Assembly (NCBI GenBank): GCA_030641465.1
Contig: DAOWHK010000166.1
Span: forward strand, 1-17,182
DNA length: 17,182 nucleotides
Source: Parachlamydiales bacterium
GTDB taxonomy: Bacteria > Chlamydiota > Chlamydiia > Chlamydiales > Simkaniaceae
Reading direction: 5' to 3'
Under the pieces are notes generated by a model. It did no database searches. It saw only the letters and a program-made list of their open reading frames with translations, and was not told the origin of the DNA. A program made the position numbers and the translations under genes. Positions 1-6,428 of this stretch are shown one piece after another; the stretch's first letter is position 1, and the number at the start of each line of letters is the position of its first letter.

Positions 1-4
1 AATT

Positions 5-1090
5 TTATAAACTATTATATAACACTAAAACTCTAAAGGAGTTCAGGAGCTTGTCATGATCACCAGATTGAACTTCACTAACTATTTGATAAAAAAGCTC
101 TAAATCATCAAAAATATGTTTTGACGATTCTTCTTGTTTCTGAGGGCTTGTTAGATAGCTAATGTCTAAAATTTCTTCTTTCTTTACAGATAATTGGTAA
201 TGCGCAAGAAAAGTTATTAGAAGCTGCTGATCAAAAGAATAAGAGTTAAATATTTCATTCGCTGTTTGAAACTGCTGATCAAAAGAATAAGAGTTGCCTA
301 TTTCATCCGTTAATTTTTTTCGATTAATAATCCCATTGATTGTCCGTAAATTTATTAGAGAAAGAAGTTTAGGTAGTGATACATGTTCGGCAAGAGCTTT
401 GGCTGTGTTCATGGTTTTAAAATAGTCTGAATGTCCTTTTGCATCTAGTGGTCCATCAATTCGCATTCTTGATAAATTAGGAAGGGTAAAAAAAGAGTCT
501 GGAAGGCATTGAAAAGCGGATAAGGGCATTTGGATTCTTACTAAGCGATCAAGAAGGTATATTTCGTGAGGAAGGCGTTGAACTTTTATTGAGATGTCTA
601 CCACTGTTCTCACTAGGTCTCCCTCTCGGACGCGCTCCATTTGGTCTTGGAACTCTTTTGCCCATCTAGGAAAGTTGGTTGCGTGCTCAGAATCTGTTAA
701 GTCTTGGTTTTCTGGAAGAGCAAAATAAGATTCGGAATCTGGTAATAAGCGCCAAAAAGCTAGTAAATCATGCAATTCAATTTCTTTGATACGAGCGTTA
801 TGTTTTTCTGCTGATGCGTGGGGTAGTGATACTGCTGTTATATCCGTTGCTCGGGTTAAGTTTAAAAAAATATTTGCTAGTTTTTTTGAAGGAGTCGTAG
901 TTGTAACTAAAATTTGCCTGATATGCAGTGGGTCTCTATTAGATTCGTAAAACAAAGAGATTTGCATGAGCGTAGTATTGATGAGCTCCTGCTGCGCATT
1001 GTTCCACTCCTTGCATACTAAGCAAGTGCTCCAAGGCTCTCCTGTAAAATATAAAATATGTTTTAGTACATCTGTATCTAATGTGGCCAT
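5..1090 (-). CDS. F-box-like protein with LRR-like segment, putative host-directed effector
   Basis: 361 residues. Residues about 4-45 fit the F-box pattern: a DVLKHIL-type helix, then CLVCKEWN, which matches the usual 'slVckrW' end of the motif. F-box domains bind Skp1 in eukaryotic SCF ubiquitin ligases; in amoeba-associated chlamydiae they are taken as secreted host mimics. Residues about 172-212 read like one or two leucine-rich repeats (RLPHEIYLLDRLVRIQM, then LPDSFFTLPNLSRMRI), the common partner of an F-box and the likely substrate-binding part. The gene lies 22 bp downstream of a paralogue with the same layout, so they are probably co-transcribed. AAGGGAG sits 6 bases before the ATG. 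Residues 265-289 contain a 16-residue tandem duplication. No signal peptide or membrane segment is evident; type III secretion is plausible but not shown. F-box identity is by eye only, so Skp1 binding is inferred. Confidence 0.75.
   Translation of the reverse strand: MATLDTDVLKHILYFTGEPWSTCLVCKEWNNAQQELINTTLMQISLFYESNRDPLHIRQILVTTTTPSKKLANIFLNLTRATDITAVSLPHASAEKHNARIKEIELHDLLAFWRLLPDSESYFALPENQDLTDSEHATNFPRWAKEFQDQMERVREGDLVRTVVDISIKVQRLPHEIYLLDRLVRIQMPLSAFQCLPDSFFTLPNLSRMRIDGPLDAKGHSDYFKTMNTAKALAEHVSLPKLLSLINLRTINGIINRKKLTDEIGNSYSFDQQFQTANEIFNSYSFDQQLLITFLAHYQLSVKKEEILDISYLTSPQKQEESSKHIFDDLELFYQIVSEVQSGDHDKLLNSFRVLVLYNSL
224..319 (-). repeat. 48-bp tandem duplication inside the F-box-like gene
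   Basis: Two adjacent 48-bp units, 224-271 and 272-319. The first 24 bases of each are identical and the rest is partly diverged. They encode two 16-residue units sharing NSYSFDQQ near the C-terminus. The neighbouring paralogue lacks the duplication, so it arose after the two genes split. Confidence 0.85.
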
Positions 1091-1112
1091 TTTTAGCTCC
1101 CTTATTATTACT

Positions 1113-2159
1113 TTATCTTGAATGGGTCTTAGGAAAAACGAAATTTATCTTTAATAAGTTTAGAAAAGACCATAGAAGTTCATCATGTACTCCTGATTGG
1201 ATTTCATCGACCACAGTCTCAAAAAAATCCATATTATCAAATTTATGAGTTCTTCCCCATTTGATGCGCTCAGCAAAATCTGTATTTGTATTAGGAATAT
1301 TACTAATGCCTGATTCTCTAGTTTTTTCTAAGATCAGAAGGAAGGTAAGCTCTTTTTTTAGATTGCCCATGTTAGCAAAATTTATCGTCGGCCTATGCTT
1401 TTCTTGGATGAGCTGCTTTTGAACATCTCTAATAAATGAGTCGCGAGACATCATCATATTAAAATTTTTGTTTATCAATTGAATATTGGTAAGTGAGGGA
1501 AGCCTTAGCAATATTTGTGGTCGCCGAAAGTCACGATCTACATCCAACAATTGTATTGTATTTATATTTTTCAGGGAAAAAAAATCCGGAGGAAGGTTGC
1601 TGACTATGCTTCCATGAAAAGATATGTGCTGTAACGCTTGCAGCAGCTGGATTTCTTTTGGCACTCGACCCAGATAAAATAATTCACCTTGGTATAAATT
1701 AACCCGGGTAATTTCTTCTTGATTTTTTAGCCACGAAGGGAAATTGCATGCATGTTCATGAGGTGTAAGATGAGCATTTTCTGGAAGAGAGAAATAGGTA
1801 TCCGCACCGGACAAAAAGCGCCAAAAGGTTAGTAAATCGTGAAGTTCAATTTCTTTGATACGAGCGTTATGTTTTTCTGCAGATGCATGAGGTAGTGATA
1901 CTGCTGTGGTTTCAGTTGCAGAGTTTAATTTATTAAAAATATTTTCTAGTTTTTTTGAAGGAGTGGCTGTTGTATCTAAGATTTGTCTGATATTCAAAGG
2001 ATCTCTATGAGTGTTGTAGTAGTCATTTATTTTAAGGATTGCAGTATTATTTACTTGCTCTTGCGCAGCATTAAAATCTTTGCTGACTTGGGCTGTATTC
2101 CAAGGCTCTCCTACAATAAATAAAATATTTGTTAATACATCGTGATTTAATGCTGTCAT
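1113..2159 (-). CDS. F-box-like protein with LRR-like segment, paralogue of the downstream gene
   Basis: 348 residues, collinear with the downstream paralogue over about 150 residues. The F-box-like N-terminus (DVLTNILF...VSKDFN, residues 7-30) is weaker: the usual Cys and Trp of 'VCKEW' are replaced. Residues 86-110 are identical to the paralogue at the same numbering. Residues about 166-229 look like LRRs (VPKEIQLLQALQHISF, LPPDFFSLKNINTIQLL, LPSLTNIQLI). The C-terminal motif F-(D)-x-(D)-x-FF-x-x-V-x-E-(I/V)-QSG-x-HD-x-LL is shared by both proteins. No clear Shine-Dalgarno precedes the ATG; a TATAAT box lies about 30 bp upstream. Read as a secreted effector candidate with an F-box/LRR layout. 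The poorer F-box could mean altered partner binding. Confidence 0.7.
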   Translation of the reverse strand: MTALNHDVLTNILFIVGEPWNTAQVSKDFNAAQEQVNNTAILKINDYYNTHRDPLNIRQILDTTATPSKKLENIFNKLNSATETTAVSLPHASAEKHNARIKEIELHDLLTFWRFLSGADTYFSLPENAHLTPHEHACNFPSWLKNQEEITRVNLYQGELFYLGRVPKEIQLLQALQHISFHGSIVSNLPPDFFSLKNINTIQLLDVDRDFRRPQILLRLPSLTNIQLINKNFNMMMSRDSFIRDVQKQLIQEKHRPTINFANMGNLKKELTFLLILEKTRESGISNIPNTNTDFAERIKWGRTHKFDNMDFFETVVDEIQSGVHDELLWSFLNLLKINFVFPKTHSR

Positions 2160-2183
2160 AATTTAAAACCATTAATTTTTTTT

Positions 2184-2218
2184 GTTTATATTATAAACTA
2201 AAACGTAATAAATACTAA
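2184..2218 (-). promoter_or_regulatory. Candidate promoter of the F-box gene pair, with palindrome over the -10
   Basis: On the minus strand a perfect TATAAT (2190-2195) follows a poor -35 (TTAGTA, 2213-2218) at 17 bp. The -10 sits inside a perfect inverted repeat GTTTATA-T-TATAAAC (2184-2198), which could be an operator or just AT-rich chance. The predicted leader is about 20-25 nt. Confidence 0.4.
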
Positions 2219-2255
2219 CTAAAAGTTGAGAAATCGGCTTGCGTGTATTTGATAG

Positions 2256-2846
2256 TTAAAAATTTAATTTAACAAGTTCGATGATGCCATTTGCAGTCAT
2301 TTGAACGCCGATAAGGGCTACGAGCATGCCGCCGAGACGCTCCATTGCCATGAGGCCTTTTTCCCCAAGAATTTTTTTAAGATTTGTCGCAAGGAGGACA
2401 ATAATCAAAGAGGGGATCCAGGCTGCAAGAATCACGCCTGTCATCAGGATGGGGTTTTGAAGTTGCGTTGCAAAGACCATGACAGCTGTAATTGATCCAG
2501 GACCTGCAACAGTTGGGATTGCAAGAGGAACAATGATTGGTTGGTGTTTTGGCAGGCCAGCGCTGGAGTGTTTTGGAAAGATCATGGTGATTGCAATAAT
2601 TAAGAGAAGTGCGCCACCTGTAATTCCAATAATTGGTTGAGAAATCCCAAGAAGATGTAGGACGCCTTTTCCGAAAAAACTAAAGAGAAATAGTATCCCC
2701 AAAGCAATCAGCAGCTCTCTTACAATGATGAACCTTTGCTCTTTAGCAGAATAATCTTTTAATAGACCGATAAAGAGGGGGATGTTTCCAAGAACGTTTA
2801 TAACAAAGAAAAGGGAAACTCCCATGGAAATTGGATCAGTTGGCAT
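2256..2846 (-). CDS. MarC/YhgN-family integral membrane protein
   Basis: 196 residues, full length for the MarC family (about 195-215). About six hydrophobic helices fill the protein. Family hallmarks are visible: an N-terminal helix followed by NVLGNIPLF, the central VPLAIPTVAGPGSITAV motif (about residues 106-122), and a C-terminal RLGGMLVALIGVQMTANGI helix. The family lies in the inner membrane; its substrate is unsettled, and the old link to multiple antibiotic resistance is not supported by later work. The first ATG (MPTDPISMG) is used because the next ATG, seven codons on, also lacks a ribosome site. It is divergent from mtaB across 84 bp and upstream of the F-box pair on the same strand, with 96 bp and a likely separate promoter between, so there is no clear functional link to them. 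Confidence 0.9.
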   Translation of the reverse strand: MPTDPISMGVSLFFVINVLGNIPLFIGLLKDYSAKEQRFIIVRELLIALGILFLFSFFGKGVLHLLGISQPIIGITGGALLLIIAITMIFPKHSSAGLPKHQPIIVPLAIPTVAGPGSITAVMVFATQLQNPILMTGVILAAWIPSLIIVLLATNLKKILGEKGLMAMERLGGMLVALIGVQMTANGIIELVKLNF

Positions 2847-2866
2847 AGGGCTCTAAAAAAATTTGT

Positions 2867-2872
2867 ATTATA
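2867..2872 (-). promoter_or_regulatory. Candidate -10 box for the MarC-family gene
   Basis: A perfect TATAAT reads on the minus strand about 21 bp before the ATG. No convincing -35 lies 16-18 bp further upstream (closest CATCAA), so this is a partial promoter call. Confidence 0.3.
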
Positions 2873-2913
2873 GTAAAAATGTTAGCAATTTGATGAATAA
2901 AAGGGAAGGGTTA

Positions 2914-2922
2914 TGGCATAAT
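2914..2922 (+). promoter_or_regulatory. Candidate extended -10 promoter for mtaB
   Basis: TGG-CATAAT matches the extended -10 form TGn-TATAAT at five of six core bases. Transcription would begin about at the mtaB ATG (2931), giving a leaderless or nearly leaderless mRNA. The purine-rich AAGGGAAGGG (2901-2910) is too far from this ATG to act as its Shine-Dalgarno. If transcription starts further upstream, that element instead fits a two-codon ORF (ATG-GCA-TAA, 2913-2921). Confidence 0.35.
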
Positions 2923-2930
2923 CTATTAGC

Positions 2931-4181
2931 ATGAAAAAATATAAAGTTGTGACCCTTGGATGTCGCACAAATCAGTATGAGTCTCAAGCATACATAGATC
3001 AGTTAGAGCAGATGGGTTTTCTAGAGGCCAAAAAGGAAGAGGCTGCGGATCTTTGTATTGTGAATACCTGCACTGTCACAGAATCTGCTGACAAAAAAAG
3101 TTTATACCAAATTAGAAAGCTTGCAGCAGATAATCCTGGAACCAAGATGGTTGTCACAGGATGTATGTCTGAGAGATTCAATCATGATGTCCCCGGTGCA
3201 ACGCAAACAATTCCAAACAGTGAAAAAGAAAAACTTTTAAATTTGGTTTTTCCAGAAGAGATTATTCCAGAATTTTCCATTAAAAATTTTGATGCGCATA
3301 CCAGGGCATTTGTAAAGGTTCAAGATGGATGTAACTCGTTTTGTAGTTATTGTTTGATTCCATACGTTCGGGGGCGTTCTCGCTCCAGAACTGTTACAGA
3401 AATAGTTAAGGAAATTGAGGGACTCATTAGCAATGGCTATAAAGAGATCGTTTTAACGGGGATTAATATTGGGGACTTTGATGGGAATGTAACTCCTGCT
3501 ACATCTCTTAGTGATCTTGTGAAAATTGTCGATCAAATTCCAGGATTAAAAAGACTTCGTCTCTCTTCTATTGATCCTGATGAAGTCGATGATGCACTTT
3601 TAGACGCAATTATTAATGGGAAAAATACCTGTCCTTCTATGCATATTGTTCTTCAAGCGGGGTCTAACCTCGTACTAAAGAGGATGAATCGGAAGTATAC
3701 AAGGCAGGATTTTTTTGCTACGACAAAGCGGCTTCTTGATGCTAGATCTGATTTTACATTTACAACGGATGTGATTGTAGGCTTTCCAGGAGAGACAGAA
3801 AACGATTTTCAAGACACTCTTAGTGTGATTGAGCAGGTAAGTTTTGCAAAAGTGCATATTTTTCCGTTTAGTTTAAGGCCTAAAACTCGTGCAAACAGGT
3901 TTAATGATCCTATACCAAAAGATGTGATAAATAAGCGAAAAGAGACCCTTTTAAGAGCTTCTGAAAAAATTGCTTTTGCATTTCGGGAAAAGTATGTGGG
4001 AGCTGCGTGTGAGGTGCTTCTTGAAAGTGATGATCCAAATCGCAAGGGTTATATTTTAGGGCATACGGATAATTTTTTACAGGTAGCTATTCCAAAAGAA
4101 GGTCTACGATCGAATGAGATTGTAAAGGTAAAATGTTTAGAAAATCACCCAGAGGGTTTAGTAGGTAAGATTAGTGATTAA
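2931..4181 (+). CDS. mtaB: tRNA t6A37 methylthiotransferase MtaB (radical SAM)
   Basis: 416 residues. The enzyme inserts a methylthio group at C2 of N6-threonylcarbamoyladenosine-37 in tRNAs that read ANN codons, using SAM and two [4Fe-4S] clusters. Three domains are visible. The N-terminal methylthiotransferase domain has Cys11 (TLGCRTNQYES), Cys47 (NTCTVT) and Cys78 (VTGCMSER). The radical SAM domain has CNSFCSYC (Cys134, 138, 141) followed by LIPYVRGRSRSR. A C-terminal TRAM domain spans about 350-415. The GCRTNQYE start and length favour MtaB over MiaB or RimO; a MiaB-type gene is present separately at the other end of the window. No close ribosome site precedes the ATG. The stop overlaps the next gene by 8 bp, suggesting translational coupling. 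Confidence 0.92.
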   Translation: MKKYKVVTLGCRTNQYESQAYIDQLEQMGFLEAKKEEAADLCIVNTCTVTESADKKSLYQIRKLAADNPGTKMVVTGCMSERFNHDVPGATQTIPNSEKEKLLNLVFPEEIIPEFSIKNFDAHTRAFVKVQDGCNSFCSYCLIPYVRGRSRSRTVTEIVKEIEGLISNGYKEIVLTGINIGDFDGNVTPATSLSDLVKIVDQIPGLKRLRLSSIDPDEVDDALLDAIINGKNTCPSMHIVLQAGSNLVLKRMNRKYTRQDFFATTKRLLDARSDFTFTTDVIVGFPGETENDFQDTLSVIEQVSFAKVHIFPFSLRPKTRANRFNDPIPKDVINKRKETLLRASEKIAFAFREKYVGAACEVLLESDDPNRKGYILGHTDNFLQVAIPKEGLRSNEIVKVKCLENHPEGLVGKISD

Positions 4182-5190
4182 AATTGCAAACAGATATCGT
4201 CCATTTTCTCACCTACCTGGTGCTGAGCTTTTGATTCCAAAAACTGAGTGGATGGTAAAGATTTATCCTGCGAGGTTAATTTTTTCTCATATGGAAAAGG
4301 AAATCTCAGTTCCATTAGAGGTTCATTTAAAAGGGCCATTTAGTGGGTTTACTGCAATGCAAGATCTTGAAAAAGACCAGATAAGAGTCTTTGGATTTTC
4401 TGCAAGCGGCTACTTTTCCTACGTCATTTTTGCAAAAGGTGGGATGCATCATTTATTTCTTGAGCGCTGCCCAAAAGAGGGGATAGTTTTTGGAGAAAAA
4501 CAGCTATTTGCAAAGGAGATCCTTTCTTTTCCGGATCCAGATGAGCCCTTGCAAACAAAACCTCTTGAAAGACTGAGTTTTGGCAATCATAAAAAGCAAG
4601 ATTTAGAGCTTATTTTTAGACGCTTAGATCTGTCTGAAATTATACCTATTGTTTTTATGCTTGGGCAAAAATTTCCAAAAAAAGGGAATGCTGCGATGCC
4701 AAGTCTTTTTGAGTCCTTGGAGCGTTGTATAAAAGAAAAAAATCGACTGGATGTGGAAAAAGCTCTTTTGAATCTATGCCTTGCAGGATTTAATAATACG
4801 TTTGTTCCTAGGAATATTGATACAGATTATCAAGGGTTTCCTTTGCAAAAACAAGGCTCAAGTCTTGGGCTATTAACGCATTTACAATCTCTCGTGCGAA
4901 GTCTTTTTGTGCAGGAGGCGGAGAAAATTTCTATTTTACCCTGCCTTCCGGTAAGCCTTCATGCTGGGCGGTTTAAAAACGTACAAATGAAAGATTTTGT
5001 CATGGATCTCGAGTGGTCGAAAAAGAAGATTAAGCGCATCTCTTTGCGCGCTTTTCAAGACGGAATTGCGCCGTTTGACTTTGGAAAAAATGTGGAAAAA
5101 TTTCGCATCAATCGCAACCAAGTGGTTTTAGCAAGTGCTCCATTTGCCTTTAAAAAGGGGCATAGCTACACGCTCGATCGTTTTCACTAA
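4174..5190 (+). CDS. Unknown protein with C-terminal segment resembling GH95-type glycosidase beta domain
   Basis: 338 residues. Starts with GTG inside the last codons of mtaB (8-bp overlap), with AGG 8 bases upstream, so it is likely coupled to mtaB. No signal peptide or membrane helix is seen. Most of the protein is not recognised. Residues about 236-295 (LQSLVRSLF...ISILPCLP...AGRFKNVQMKDFVMDLEW...IKRISLRA) follow the pattern of the C-terminal beta-sandwich of GH95 and related glycosidases (LLQSH-x-G-x-I-x-LLPALP...G-x-VKGLRARGGF-x-V-x-x-x-W). The catalytic (alpha/alpha)6 barrel is absent, so activity as a glycosidase is not implied. Apart from the opposite-strand repeat gene, its neighbour downstream is glgB, so a sugar-binding or glycogen-related role is possible but only inferred. 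It ends 6 bp before the stop of the convergent repeat gene. Confidence 0.75.
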   Translation: MIKIANRYRPFSHLPGAELLIPKTEWMVKIYPARLIFSHMEKEISVPLEVHLKGPFSGFTAMQDLEKDQIRVFGFSASGYFSYVIFAKGGMHHLFLERCPKEGIVFGEKQLFAKEILSFPDPDEPLQTKPLERLSFGNHKKQDLELIFRRLDLSEIIPIVFMLGQKFPKKGNAAMPSLFESLERCIKEKNRLDVEKALLNLCLAGFNNTFVPRNIDTDYQGFPLQKQGSSLGLLTHLQSLVRSLFVQEAEKISILPCLPVSLHAGRFKNVQMKDFVMDLEWSKKKIKRISLRAFQDGIAPFDFGKNVEKFRINRNQVVLASAPFAFKKGHSYTLDRFH

Positions 5191-5196
5191 AAAATT

Positions 5197-6324
5197 TTAG
5201 CCTCCAACATACTGCTGTTGCAGTCTTAGACTTGCAAAGAGAGCAGATGCGGGATTTTGTTGATGTGCAGTCCTTACAATATCATCGTCATCTTGTAGAT
5301 GGTTGGATGCATACTGAAGGGCGAGGCCATTTTGCTGAACCGCCCTAGTGACGATTGGAATATCATTTTGAAGGATAAGACTTGCATATGCAAGAGCGAG
5401 GCCGTTTTGTTGAACTAATCTATGTATAAAATTCCTATCACCTAAAATGTATACCTCTGCATACTCTAGTGCCTCGATGTTAATTCTCGCGGCTTGTAAA
5501 AAAAGAGGCTGATCGCTTCTACTCCTTACAAACTGAAGCGCGCGGAGATCGAAACGACACACATCGAGGATAAAATGATGATTATTGACAAGGGTGTATG
5601 TTGCAGAAGAAAGCGCTAGGATATTGTGTCTTGCTGCTTCTAACATAAAACTGTGGTCGCCCTTAAGGCGGTTACTAATATATTCAAGGGTATCAAAATT
5701 AAGTTGCAAACAAGCTAGCATAAAAGGGTGATTACTTTTTAGTCTAGGAGATGCATAGCAAAGGACATCGATATTGATCCTTGCCGCCTCTAACATAAAC
5801 TCGGGGTCATTTTTAAGGTGCGCGCTTGCAACGCCGATTGCCGCAAAATTATGCCTTGCCGCCTCTAACATACAATCGGAATTATTTAAAAGCTGATAAC
5901 TTGCATGATTTAGAGCTCTGAGATCAATTTGGGCGGCCTCTAACATAAACTCGGGGTCATTTCTAAGACGCGCGCTTGCTCTTTCAAGGGCGGGGTTTTC
6001 TTCAAAAGCTGCGAGCATGGTGTCATAATCATCACACCCGTAATTTTCAATATCATAAACCATCGCGACAATATTTCCAACAATCGGGAGAAATATTAAT
6101 GTGAAACACCGCTCAAACTCTTTTTGATTTAGATGGGTGTAATAGTGGCTGTTTTGCAACGTGTTTTCATCAAGAAGCGGTATGACAACAATTTTTTGAA
6201 ATAAATCTAGGAGATTTGTCACAGTGCTTACAAGGGGAATGTAGTCACAAAAGTTATCGATTGCAACCAAGGGTATGTAATCACAAATGTGACTAAGATT
6301 AAGTGAAGAGGTTTCTACGCTCAT
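5197..6324 (-). CDS. DUF4116-type repeat protein, 11 repeats, Gly-Gly C-terminus
   Basis: 375 residues from the ATG at 6324, chosen over an upstream TTG because AAGGA lies 6 bases before it and the paralogue starts MSIEASSLNP at the equivalent place. The N-terminal region has a duplicated CDYIPLV element (residues 14-20 and 26-32), then TNLLDLFQKIVV, a HYYTHL motif, and one hydrophobic stretch (about 74-91) that could cross or enter a membrane. Residues 100-372 are about eleven 25-residue repeats (xxFMLEAAxxNxxALxxASxRLxxD), the DUF4116 pattern, probably an alpha-helical solenoid; one repeat pair is two residues short. The protein ends YVGG. Function is unknown; such proteins occur as lineage-specific families in amoeba symbionts, and an effector role is inferred. 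It lies between two plus-strand genes with its own promoter. Repeats are more diverged than in the paralogues near 11-14 kb, so this is an older copy. Confidence 0.82.
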   Translation of the reverse strand: MSVETSSLNLSHICDYIPLVAIDNFCDYIPLVSTVTNLLDLFQKIVVIPLLDENTLQNSHYYTHLNQKEFERCFTLIFLPIVGNIVAMVYDIENYGCDDYDTMLAAFEENPALERASARLRNDPEFMLEAAQIDLRALNHASYQLLNNSDCMLEAARHNFAAIGVASAHLKNDPEFMLEAARINIDVLCYASPRLKSNHPFMLACLQLNFDTLEYISNRLKGDHSFMLEAARHNILALSSATYTLVNNHHFILDVCRFDLRALQFVRSRSDQPLFLQAARINIEALEYAEVYILGDRNFIHRLVQQNGLALAYASLILQNDIPIVTRAVQQNGLALQYASNHLQDDDDIVRTAHQQNPASALFASLRLQQQYVGG

Positions 6325-6353
6325 GACAGTCCTTCGGGAAGAGTTTTTCAAAG

Positions 6354-6382
6354 AATATAAGAGAGAATCTGTTAATTTTCAA
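6354..6382 (-). promoter_or_regulatory. Sigma70-type promoter of the DUF4116 gene
   Basis: TTGAAA (6377-6382) and TATATT (6354-6359) on the minus strand are separated by exactly 17 bp; each matches consensus at five of six bases. The predicted start near 6347 gives a leader of about 22 nt carrying the AAGGA site. Confidence 0.65.
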
Positions 6383-6393
6383 GATCGTTTTCA

Positions 6394-6422
6394 TTGAAAA
6401 ATTTTGATGCTGAGTGCATGAT
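6394..6422 (+). promoter_or_regulatory. Candidate glgB promoter placing the start at or near the ATG
   Basis: TTGAAA (6394-6399), a 17-bp spacer, then CATGAT (6417-6422, four of six matches). Transcription would begin close to the glgB ATG at 6429, giving little or no leader; no Shine-Dalgarno is visible there. It is back to back with the opposite-strand promoter, their -35 boxes 11 bp apart. Confidence 0.42.
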
Positions 6423-6428
6423 TCGATT

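Noticed and set aside
5187..5200. Inverted repeat CTAAAA-AA-TTTTAG between convergent stops as a terminator
   Set aside because: Six AT-rich pairs with a two-base loop cannot form a stable hairpin, and no GC stem is present; it is made of the two stop codons.
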